Origin: Erodium maritimum
Taxonomy: Eukaryota; Streptophyta; Magnoliopsida; Geraniales; Geraniaceae
DNA: 64,000 bases
Reading direction: 5' to 3'
Assembly: GCA_963921825.1 (NCBI GenBank)
Contig: OY997595.1
Location: 14,191,228 to 14,255,227 of the forward strand
Shown one piece after another: positions 54,507 through 64,000 of this stretch (the first letter of the stretch is position 1; every line of letters begins with the position of its first letter). The notes below the pieces were generated by a model. That model ran no database searches. It had not been told where the DNA came from and saw nothing but the letters and a program-made list of their open reading frames with translations. Both the position numbers and the translations under genes were made by a program.

Positions 54507-57134
54507 TCATGCCTTGCGCTGCGTCGTGGTAGCAGAAGGGAGAAACCTCATGAGGAAGCTGGAGAGTGACCAAATGCAAATGACCCCTAGGCACTGAAGG
54601 ACATTCAGGAGTACACCCAAAGAGCTGTTAATGGCCAAATTATGTGAGGTTGTCTCTGCTCCTCTCACTGTCAGTGATAGGGCTGTCACCAATTGTGCTG
54701 CTCTATTCAGTTGGTGCAACCTATAAACCTGTCAAATATATGCAATCAAGTTTTATACCCAAATGTCACTTATAAGCCATAACTCAATCATGAGTGTCCT
54801 TACTTGAAATATAATGGGAATGACGAGCCATGATGGTGAGTTGTTATATCTGGCATACTGCTCAAATGCAAATTGGACCATGATGCCAACTAGGTAGGGA
54901 GCAAGAGTAGCAGAAGCTGCAGGGCCGGTCCATGGCCACACCAACCCCATAGTCACCATAGGAATGGTTAGACTTAATGCCAGAACAGCAACAGAAGAGA
55001 TTCGTGATCCCAACTGGGGAGCCATGCTTCTGTTACTAGATTCGTGCTTGATGGGCCTCCTTAAATGATCTATTAGCCCAAGAAAAACAGCAACTCCACA
55101 ATAGAAAAGAGCTTCTGTGAAGAACAATATGAGGAAATCTGTGGATAGACAACAAAGATTGTTCAACAAACAGATTTAATAGTTCAAAAGGATAGGAGGA
55201 TTTGTTTAAACACAAATGCGCATAATAAGTAGGCTTACCGGTCAACAATGAGTCCTCAAATATAGCTGTGATCATCTTACGCAAATAAAGTGAGGGGAAT
55301 ATGAAAGAGCCCACCAGGACAGCTGGGCCAATGAGGCACACTAGGTCATTCTTGCTTCCTTTGGGGTTGGCTGGTAAGATTTCATCTTCTCTTTTACACG
55401 GGCGATTATAAAATGATATAAAACCTGGTTTTCCATTAGTTCCCTCTGCATGGACAAATGAACCGCTAGCAGAAAAATGACCCTCTATGCCACATGTTTC
55501 AAGTTCACTGTATGTTGGATGGTCCCCAGAAGTAGCAAGCAGAGCATGTTGCCTTCTCAGAAACCTTCCATTCAGCTTCAGGACCTCATGTAGGGAGTCA
55601 CTAGACTTGGCTGCTCAATGAAACAGAGTGACATTCAAGTAGGACCAGCTACTTCAATTTGGTCATATTAAATTGAAGTAGCTATAATCAACAATTAAAC
55701 AATATAACAGAGGCTTTATGGTATGGTGATTTATTGTATCAAGCTCACTCATAAGTTATAATAGGTTCATCAGAGATTAGATCCAATTTTGAGTGAACTA
55801 TATCGCACTTAATAGATATGTCACTGTTTATGAACTTCAAAGTATATCCAAAAGTTACCTTCAATTTTGAGTTGCTGCACATCACAATGCTGCCTGTTAT
55901 ACAGTCCAGGTAATATGGCCAGCTGAAAATTAGAGCATAATAGTTACACAAACGGAAAAATTATAATGGCATGAATTTATGTGGAAGAGATTCATATTAA
56001 AAGATGAACCTGATATCAGATTATATTAAAAGAGCAAGTCACACAAGAGTCAGGCACGGACCAGAGTGTGGGATTTTAAGCTATTCCATAGCAGTTAAAG
56101 ATGCAACCGATGTTCATAGTGTAGCTCCTCAATAAGGACAACAGGGGTAAGAGGTCAAATCACGAACAATCTACTTACCAACCATAGTCCATTCCCTTTT
56201 TTTCTCCATAATAGTTTCTGTTGTTCCCTACTGTCCTTGGCCTTCCCCTTTTTTTCTATATACAGAAGCATGTTTTTATCCAATTCACTTGGGGAAAAAA
56301 CTGCTTCCTAACATGTATTGAAAATTTGTAAACAATTCCCAGTTTCTCCCATACAAATCGATTATATTTCTTACGATAATGTCAATCCAAAAAAGATTCT
56401 TACAAGATGGAACACAAACTTAATAAATCCAATATGATAAGAATTAGATAACAAGTATTTGAGTGTACTGATATATCAAACATAGTAGCAATTCAAGAGC
56501 TTTGAGGGTCAAAAATCTATCTTAGGAAGTCGTCTCTTAGGTGTAGGACTCACCTTTCAAACAACAACGCATGATAACCATACAGGTTTCTAAAGACTGT
56601 AGAATACAACTTCTCGGAAAAAAGCTCATCAATTAAAGAGAATCTCAGCGTATCAAGGTAACCAATTAGTTCCATTGTACGAGGCTAAACACTTTTCTTT
56701 CCACTTTCATAGCCCAACCAAAGTAGCCCATCATCACTTTGTGCCCATGCCCCCATGGAAATATTACAAGATGGTTTTCATACACAAGAATCTTTGAAGA
56801 AAATTAGTCAGCTGATGTCCTCCTCAAAATGCCAGTCAAAGAAACAAATAAGTTCCAGTGAAGGGAAATGGGTTAGATTGTGAACACAACACATGAATAA
56901 GCTGTAATGTAGGTCTCAAAATTGACCCAATTATATTTAGAATAACATGATGTAGGTGTACAAAGAATTTATTACCATACAGTACAACCACATGAACAAT
57001 GAACTTTAACTTTAAAGGAAACTCCACTAAATCCACAGAGAAAGTACCTGGGAAAAACGCCTAGTGGGTTGCAAAGCAGAACAAGTGGAGGTTGCAGCAC
57101 GAGGGAATGACGAAGAACCAATTTTGAGCACCAT
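54507..57134 (-). CDS. Conserved-looking six-helix membrane protein, not identified
   Basis: Five exons give one frame of 359 residues: 57134-57048, 55922-55859, 55610-55239, 55138-54804, 54728-54507, all GT-AG. The N terminus MVLKIGSSSFPRAATSTCSA is Ser/Ala/Arg-rich with few acidic residues, like an organelle-targeting peptide; this is inference. A polar stretch follows (KLNGRFLRRQHALLATSGDH...). Then come about six hydrophobic segments: LVCLIGPAVLVGSFIFPSLY, FLILFFTEALFYCGVAVFLG, SSVAVLALSLTIPMVTMGLV, ATLAPYLVGIMVQFAFEQYA, WLVIPIIFQVYRL and VLLNVLQCLGVICIWSLSSF. The protein ends TTTQRKA. I do not recognise the family. Clean splicing and an open frame through five exons make a real gene likely. 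The start was chosen as the first ATG of the 5' exon. Confidence 0.78.
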
Positions 57135-57501
57135 TGTTTGCTCAAGAACAATCAACAATGGCAGGCAGGTGAATCTGCTATGGATTTTAACGCAAACCCA
57201 GTTGGGGAAGAGAAGACGAGAAAGTGAAGAAACCGAGGTATGGGCTATGGAGTTGGAGTTGGAGGGAGAGTAGTGAACAACGAAGACTGCTCCTTCGTTT
57301 TGTTTTATATTCGTTTTGGAGCTCTTCTCTTGAGGTTTCTCAGCGGCGGATTATTTGGGACAAAGCCCCGCCTTTTAGCCTACTAGGTTTCCCATGTTCG
57401 AGTCCGACCAAACCCAACTTGAGATCAAATTGATTCGTATTTCAGGCCATTTTATATTATCACTCGTTAGAAATTATTTTTATAGGGGAGAAAGGCAAAT
57501 C
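57135..57501. other. 5' flank of the 57134 gene, up to the copia element
   Basis: On the minus strand this is the leader and promoter of the membrane-protein gene. A pyrimidine-rich stretch near 57200-57260 could be untranslated leader. The copia element begins about 370 bp upstream of the start codon. Confidence 0.4.
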
Positions 57502-60500
57502 TGTTGTGATTATTTCTCAAAACGATCAGAACCGAAACTTTATTGAATGATCAAACACACTTACTAAATCAAACACAAATTTCACGTGATATTGACTAAT
57601 GTTATTTAAAGACATATTTGTCCGATACGAGAAAAGGTCATTCCAGAAAAATTGACTTATTGGCATAATGTCCAATGTTCAAAATCATCTACCATTTCAT
57701 TCATGGTAGTAGTAATTCCCTTATCAATGGAAACCGATTTTCGATTCCATGATTTTTTTTATGTGTGAGTAATTCATATGAATTTTCTTATTTTTCTTCT
57801 ATTTCAACTCTTCAGGAGTATTAGAGTCTTCTGGTACTTCTAGACCGATTGGTACTCCTGAACCGGCTGGTACTCCTGGACCGATTGGTACTCCTGGACC
57901 GACTGGTACTTCTGGACCGATTGGTTCTTCTGGAACCGACTCTGGTAGTTCTTCTGGAACTGCTTTTGGTAATGAGGCTTTTTCATCGGCTGGTTCTTCT
58001 GGAACCACCGTTTTCTTATCCCCTATATTCGTCTGACATTTCCGCTTCCGGGGAACAATGTCTTTTGATCCAACTGGTCTCCCACGCTTCTGGCGTGCAC
58101 TAGAGGAATCGATAGCTGCTTTTGCAGTATCACCAGTGACCTTAATTCTATCTGGTACATTGATTGCATCTATATAAGACCTTGTCATCTTTGACGTGTC
58201 TGCAAATGCATCAAGCATTTGATTTGCAACATTTTGCAAATGAATTATTCTCTGTACTTCCATTTCACATTGCGACATGCGTGGGTCTAAATGAGACAAC
58301 GAACTCACTTTCCACGAAAGTTCATGCCCAACTTCAGGAGGCTTATAAGAGAGTTCAAGCCTTACTTCAGGAGGCTTATCTTTCTCACCTAGAGGTGGAA
58401 ATGTTGTCTCATCAAAATGACAATCTGCAAATCTTGCAGTAAACAAATCACCCGTCCGAGGTTCAAGATACCTTATAATGGACGGTGAGTCAAAACCAAC
58501 ATATATCCCCAACCGACGTTGGGGTCCCATTTTTGTGCGTTGAGTAGGTGCGATCAGCACTTGCACTGCGCAACCAAAGGTTCGTAAATGGGATATATTA
58601 GGTTGGTTCCAACACACAAGTTGTACAGGAGAATATTGATGATAAGCACTTGATATTATACAAATTAAAGATGCAGCATGTAATACAGCATGTCCCCAAA
58701 CAGAAATAGGTAACTGTGATTGCATTAATAATGTACGTGCAATTACCTGTATACGTTTGATAAACGATTCTGCTAACCCATTTTGGGTATGGACATGTGT
58801 AACGGGATGTTCAATATCAATCCATAAAGACATGCAATAATCATCAAATGCTCTTGATGTGATGATCAGGGATGATCATCACATCAAGAGCATTTGATGT
58901 GATGAATCGACTTAATGGGATGATCAAGACGAATCGACTTAATGGGATGATCAGGAAAATGTGCCCTCAACTTAATGATTTGTGCCAGTAATTTAGCAAA
59001 CGCAACATTTCGCGTTGTCAATAAGCAAATATGAGGCCATCCGCTGGATGCGTCTATCAGGACCATAAAATAACTAAATGGTCCACTAGTTGGATGTATA
59101 GGGCCATATATATCTCCCTGAATCCTTTGTAGGAAAGATGACATTTCAATGTTAATCTTGGTTTGCGATGGTCGGACCACTAATTTTACTTGTGAACAAG
59201 CTGTACATGATATCTCATTGGACATTAGGATCTTCTGGTCCTTTAATGAATGCCCACATGAGTTTTCAACAATCCTACGCATCATGGTCGATCCCGGATG
59301 ACCAAGACGACTGTGCCAAAGCATAAAAGCATTTGGGTTAATGAACTTCTGGTTCATTGTTGCGTAGGCTTCAACGGTTCTTATGGTTGTATAATACAAA
59401 CCTGATGATGGAACCTGTAATTTTTCAAGTACACGCTTTTCACCACATTTATTAAAAGTGATACAGAGAAACTCAGTCTCATTTTCACTTCTGGTCTCGA
59501 CATGATATCCGTTGCTACGAATATCCATGAAGCAAAGTAGATTTCTTCTGGATCTACTTGCATATAAAGCATTACGGGTATTTAACCTTGTTCCATTTTC
59601 TAATATCAAGGTAGCTCTTCTGGAGCCTTCTATTAAATTTTCAGTACCCGTAATTGTGCTAACATTTGCTTCAACCAAGGTTAAATAAGAGAAATATTTT
59701 TTATCTCTTAAGATTGTGTGCGTCGACGCACAATCAGCAATACATAAGTCGCCATCATTTCTCCAGATACGTGACCCATAGTTGAGATCCATATCATTTC
59801 ATAAAAAGGATTATATTAGTTTATAAACTTAGGAAATGATTACAACAACATTATATATATTTCACATTGACTTAAAGTAGGGGAATACATAATGACACAA
59901 GTTCAATCTACATTTTCATCACGGTCCACATTTCTGTCATCATCTTTATAGAAGTCGGAGACTGTAAGCTTGATCGGAGCATCTTCAGGGCTCACATGAT
60001 CAATGAAATTTGTCTCAGCGACCTTCTGTTTTCCCTTTATCGACTCTTGGTATAACTTTACCAAGTGGTTTGGCACACGACATACTCGTGACCAATGATC
60101 GGTCCCTCCACAACGGTATCATATGTTTTCGGCATTTCTGGGAGTTGGGTTCTGTGGGCCTTTTCCTTTCTCATGTCGGGTCCACTTCTGGTGGTACACC
60201 CTATCATCTCTTTTATAAGGTTGGAAATTATTATGCCCATATCCCTGACTGCGACCATGTCCACGACCTCGACCTCGACCTCTAAAGGGTCCTCGACCTC
60301 GTCTGGGTCCAGAGTTACCATCATATCCTGTCACATTCGCTTTATGGAATGGAGCACTACCTACGGGGCGAGTTTGATGGTTTTTCATTAATAATTCATT
60401 GTTTTTCTCTGCAACGAGCAAACAAGCAATAAGATCTGTAAATTTCTTAAATTCTTTTTGTCGATATTGCTGCTGCAGGAGCATATTCGAGGGATGGAAC

Positions 60501-61595
60501 GTGGAGAATGTTTTCTCAAGCATAGATTCGTCAGTTATTTTCTCACCACAACTGCGAAGCTTGGAAACAATTTTAAACATAGCTGAATTGTACTCATTTA
60601 TAGATTTAAAGTCCTGGAACCGGAGGTTAGACCAATCATATTGGGCACAAGGGAGAGCTATTTCTTTCATATGCTCAAATCTCTCCTTGAGTTGAACCCA
60701 TAAACTAAGGGGGTCTTCGTCAATTATATACTCAAGTCGTAGGTCTCTATGCATGTGATGACGGATTAATATTGTGGATGTGGCTTTGTTTTTGACTGAC
60801 TCGTTATTGCCCTCTTTTATGACGTCTCCAAGATTCTGAGATCTCAAGTGGAGAGTCGGGTCTAGCACCCATTCATAGTAATTTTTCGTCTAGTTTAAGG
60901 GGTGCATAATTTAGCTTTGCCAAGTTATCCATCCCGAACATTGATCAAAATAATTGTATGCCAGGATCATACTTGACTTCAGGTCGTTGGTATTTTATTT
61001 TGGAACTTCTGGTCCAATACATATCGGGTCGCTAGTATTATATATTTGGAACTTCCTGTCCAAACGTTTCGGTTTTAACGAATTTTTAAATTCAGGTATT
61101 AACGGTAAAATAGAAGAATACGGTAAATATCAAATTTCTGATGTGAAAGATCCAATATACATTGGCAGTCACAGAGCATACTTATTAAAACCGTAAATAA
61201 ATTTATATAAACGAGCATGAATTAGATATAAATAAATTAACGATAATTTGAAGATCTGATACCTGAGCAGTAGAACAGAGCGTTCGTACTGAATAACGAT
61301 TTGAAAAAAATTTAACGATTACAACAGAGAGGAGTCGTACTGATAACGTGTTGTGATTATTTCTCAAAACGATCAGAACCGAAACTTTACTGAATGTTCA
61401 AACACACTTACTAAATTAAACACAAATTTCTACTCTCTTTTATTTCTCTCTTTTGTATCTGTTTCTTTCTCTTGTAACTTGTCTCGTACATATATAGGAT
61501 GTAGTGCTATATATACAACTCAAAAAAGGTGAGTCAAGTACACGTGGTGGCCATGCCATGGTGGTGGCCACCCATACAACACCTGGTTCACAACA
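57502..61595 (-). mobile_element. Ty1/copia retrotransposon, deleted
   Basis: A perfect 5 bp duplication, aaatc, flanks it (57497-57501 and 61596-61600). The upstream LTR is 61349-61595 (tgttgtg ... cacaaca on the plus strand), followed inward by a primer binding site of the plant copia type (cgttatcagtacga on the minus strand). The other LTR is reduced to about 83 bp (57502-57584), after which unrelated sequence follows to about 57798. Gag, protease and integrase are present; reverse transcriptase and RNase H are missing. Confidence 0.9.
57799..60868 (-). pseudogene. Copia gag-protease-integrase pseudogene
   Basis: Domains on the minus strand in order: gag with a helical part (LWVQLKERFEHMKEIALPCA) and an RGRGRGRGHGR stretch; zinc knuckle near 60115; protease with DCASTHTIL near 59735; GAG-pre-integrase with WHSRLGHPGS; integrase with QGDIYGPIHPTSGPFSYFMV and, after a break near 58830-58890, HTQNGLAESFIKRIQVIAR. 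The tail has repeated GPGVP and PEEP motifs. The first Cys codon of the zinc knuckle is now TGA (ENI-stop-YRCGGTDHWSRVC), and a duplicated ATCAAGAGCATTTGATGTGATG-like segment interrupts the integrase near 58850-58930. RT and RNase H are deleted. It cannot function by itself. Confidence 0.9.
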
Positions 61596-61615
61596 AAATC
61601 ATATTATTGCTTTAT

Positions 61616-62457
61616 CTTTGACAAGCAAAAACTCCCTGAATCTTAAGAGAAGTTCTTTACCACAACATTTAAAAGCTATGGTCATCGTTTTTATCCTGAC
61701 CTATGCTATGGTTATATTTCTCTCTTCTATATATCCTCTCTTTTGTACCTTCCCTATAGATCATGCGAAAGTTTTTTCTGTTAGGGTTTCATTCGATCCG
61801 CCTCTAGCCACCACGGCGTTAACCTTCTTCCGCCATCAACACAACGTCTCCCGACCTGTTTCGGTCCCTCCTCTACAACTCCAGGGGTTTCCGCCTCTAA
61901 GGCGTCGTCCCTAATGTTGTCGTCGCTGTCTCTGAGGTCGTTGCCGCCTCTGCTACCGCCATTTATGATGTTTCCACCGTCTCTAGAGGCGTCCCTAAAG
62001 CCGCAGTCGGCACACCCTTCTCCCTGGCCTTCACCGTCGCAACTGTCTCGACCACTTTCACGATTATGGATCTGGCTGGTTGAGCGAGTCCTTTTTACTT
62101 TATTTGAGCTTGTCTTTGTAGGTTCAACGCCTAGTGAATAGAGAATCATGGATTTTTTTAGGGAGGGAACCCCAATTCATGTATTGCCTCCCACTATTAC
62201 TGTTGAAGTCCCTGGCCAATTTCCGGACCAGGATTTCCAGTATCACCTTCTCAACCCCCGTCTTCCTTCCTTGCCTAAACGGCATCCCAACTCAGTTTTA
62301 GATGGCCCACCCAATACCGTTAGGGACGATTATAGTATGAAAAGAACTACGACACCATTGTGTCTTTTGTCCGTTCTTCGTGGTCAGGGATTTATCCCTG
62401 ATGCACTCAAATGTATTTGCAATTTAAATTAATGAATTGCACCTTTCGCTCAAAATA
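61616..62457 (+). mobile_element. L1-derived retroposon, 842 bp
   Basis: A perfect 15 bp duplication, atattattgctttat, flanks it (61601-61615 and 62458-62472). The left copy directly adjoins the copia TSD. The element has a leader with gttagggtttcattcgatcc, GC-rich sequence, a short open frame starting at 62149 (MDFFREGTPIHVLPPTITVE, 94 codons) and a short A-rich end, cgctcaaaata. No reverse transcriptase. Confidence 0.87.
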
Positions 62458-62559
62458 ATATTATTGCTTTATTAGAAAACAATTTTACTCTAGATAAAAG
62501 TAAACAGTGTTAATGTTTGAGCTAGTATTATGACGTTTTGGCTTGGTAATAGACCGTAA

Positions 62560-63133
62560 GTATTGAGACTCTCAAGCTGGATTATCAGTAAAATAAATAC
62601 GAAAATATCGAATCTTACTAAAGTGTTGGAATCCATGTCGGTCACGTATGAATGTATGGTAAGGTCCCGAGGAGGGTGCGCTAGCTGTCAAAGGAGAAAC
62701 TCATGGGTTGGTAGAAGAGACAGACCGATAGTAGTCGACCATGACGGGGTGAGATAGTCCGCCTCCTAAGCACCTTTCATATTATGTCATTGCTCAATCT
62801 ATACCACGAGCACGTTCATTGACTCGTGAAAGAATTGTAAATCCTATTGATGTGTGGCTCATGTCGCAGAAGCGTGTAAAACTCTTCCACCTTTACCTGT
62901 CCAAGAAGATGAGGCTTCTGAAGTTGATGAGTGGGCTACCGATGGGGAGAGTTAGTCTTGATTAATTGCATTTTTTTGTACTTTGTTTGTTTTCTCTGGC
63001 TTTAGCCCTTTAGATTTTTTGAGAGTTTTTCTGAAATAGTTAAGACTTTGTAATCTTGGACTCAGAACTACTTCGCTCTTTCCTTCTTTGGATGGAGTGT
63101 TATTAATAAAATTCTGCGCTGATCAAAAAAATA
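62560..63133 (+). mobile_element. 3' end of another L1-type retroposon
   Basis: From about 62760 the plus strand carries the end of a broken frame and then an L1-like 3' region: gactttgtaatcttggactc, ttattaataaaattctgcgc and tgatcaaaaaaataaaaat. The 5' limit and target duplication were not found. Confidence 0.55.
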
Positions 63134-63432
63134 AAAATAATTTCCCCCCCCCCTATAAGTGCCTCATTTGGTATGGTGAGGATGTAGAGCGGATGTTGCC
63201 TTATCATTAACAACCAAATCATCTCTAGATAAAATCAATATCAGAATACACGAATCAACAACGTTTTCTATCCATGATTTCATTGGAGTCTCGTCCAGCC
63301 AACCCGCGGCCAGCCACCAAACCCTCAAGCCTTTTTATAGAGACGGGACTCTAGCCCCCAACGTCCAAAGAATCGGTAGAGCCATCGAGGTTGCTTCAAT
63401 CCCTAGATGAGAGTAACAAATTCGACGAGTTA
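63134..63432. other. Unassigned spacer
   Basis: A C run at 63145-63154 and otherwise featureless sequence. No gene seen. Confidence 0.4.
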
Positions 63433-64000
63433 TGTAAGAACCGCCCCTGGTCGAGCCGGAGGTTTTCGGCGAGAGTTGACTTTTTGCCGAAAAAGTCAAC
63501 TGATGACTTGGATAGTCATTCGGGACCTTTCCGAGGCCCAAAAAGCTTAGCCGTCGTACGATTGGCTTAGTTGGGCCGTTTCCTTTCAATCGACTGTAAT
63601 ATTGGGTAAAGTCAACTCGGGGTCCTTTTCGGTCAAACGCGGTCCAATTAGGAACTAAATCCGATTATTTAAGTGAGCTGGATTTATTTGAGTTGAGAGT
63701 GGTCCCCACATGGACATGTGTCCATGCTAGCTTGGAAGGGAAGAAATGGGTGTGTTATGACCCTTATACCCTCAATAGTTGTTTTTGGGAAGAGATAAAG
63801 CAAATGAGTATTTTGGGCACTATCTCCTCTAGGTTTAAAGCACCATTTGGTGCACATTTCAGCACATTTCCCAAGGTAGCCGAATTTGGAGAGAAGGTGG
63901 AGAGAGAGAGTGAATCTTGAAGCTTGAAGAAGAAGAAATGAGAGAAAAGAGGGAGTTTTGGGGCCATTTCTTCACCAAAGGGCTTGATTCTTCCATTTTC
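63433..64000. mobile_element. Start of an LTR related to the solo LTR at 8277, cut by the window end
   Basis: It begins tgtaagaaccgcccctgg. From about 63470 it holds gttgactttttgccgaaaaa, ccaaaaagcttagccgtcgt and gggccgtttccttt, which match 8463-8575 of the solo LTR. The GA-rich stretch near the window end matches 8830-8880 in character. Whether this is a complete element or a solo LTR cannot be told. Confidence 0.75.

Overview
This is a 64 kb piece of a plant nuclear genome, most likely a dicot; I cannot name the species. The evidence is five intron-rich genes with GT-AG junctions, a plastid transit peptide, a plant-type MORC ATPase, and a dense mix of typical plant mobile elements (MULE, PIF/Harbinger, hAT, Ty1/copia, Ty3/gypsy and L1). 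Intergenic DNA is AT-rich and much of it is nested insertions. The exon chains below were spliced by hand and each gives one uninterrupted reading frame.

Layout. 1-2.6 kb: remains of two PIF/Harbinger transposase genes. 2.66-5.45 kb (-): complete 9-exon plastid phosphoenolpyruvate/phosphate translocator gene (PPT1 type). 5.45-20.7 kb: its upstream region, split by a hAT element, and a second copy of the proximal promoter at 19.3-20.6 kb. Between them lies a large decayed MULE that was itself hit by a MULE-type MITE, a solo LTR and a retroposon. 20.8-28.7 kb: L1-derived retroposons and one intact PIF/Harbinger element with an open transposase gene. 30.8-32.4 kb (+): plant-specific multi-pass membrane protein. 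32.8-35.1 kb (-): Tim17/Tim22/Tim23-family protein. 36.1-42.8 kb: a large inverted repeat enclosing Harbinger, hAT and MITE insertions. 43.7-53.5 kb (+): MORC-family ATPase with a 3.8 kb intron 3 holding a gypsy-like element and a MITE. 54.5-57.1 kb (-): unidentified six-helix membrane protein. 57.5-61.6 kb (-): deleted Ty1/copia element. 61.6-64 kb: further retroposons and the start of another LTR.

How the parts relate. The Tim-family gene and the MORC gene are divergent. The two arms of the inverted repeat (36063-36620 and 41826-42793) put the same presumed leader exon, with the same GC splice donor, in front of each gene. A 94 bp copy of MORC exon 1 also lies upstream of the Tim-family gene, antisense to its transcription. 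MORC proteins act in transposon silencing, so TE-driven remodelling of this locus is of interest. Several insertion histories can be read directly because a duplicated segment keeps the empty target site of the other copy's insertion.

Limits: intron-exon structures come from the sequence alone, transcription start sites were not located, and family names for poorly conserved elements rest on ends, target-site duplications (TSDs) and short motifs.
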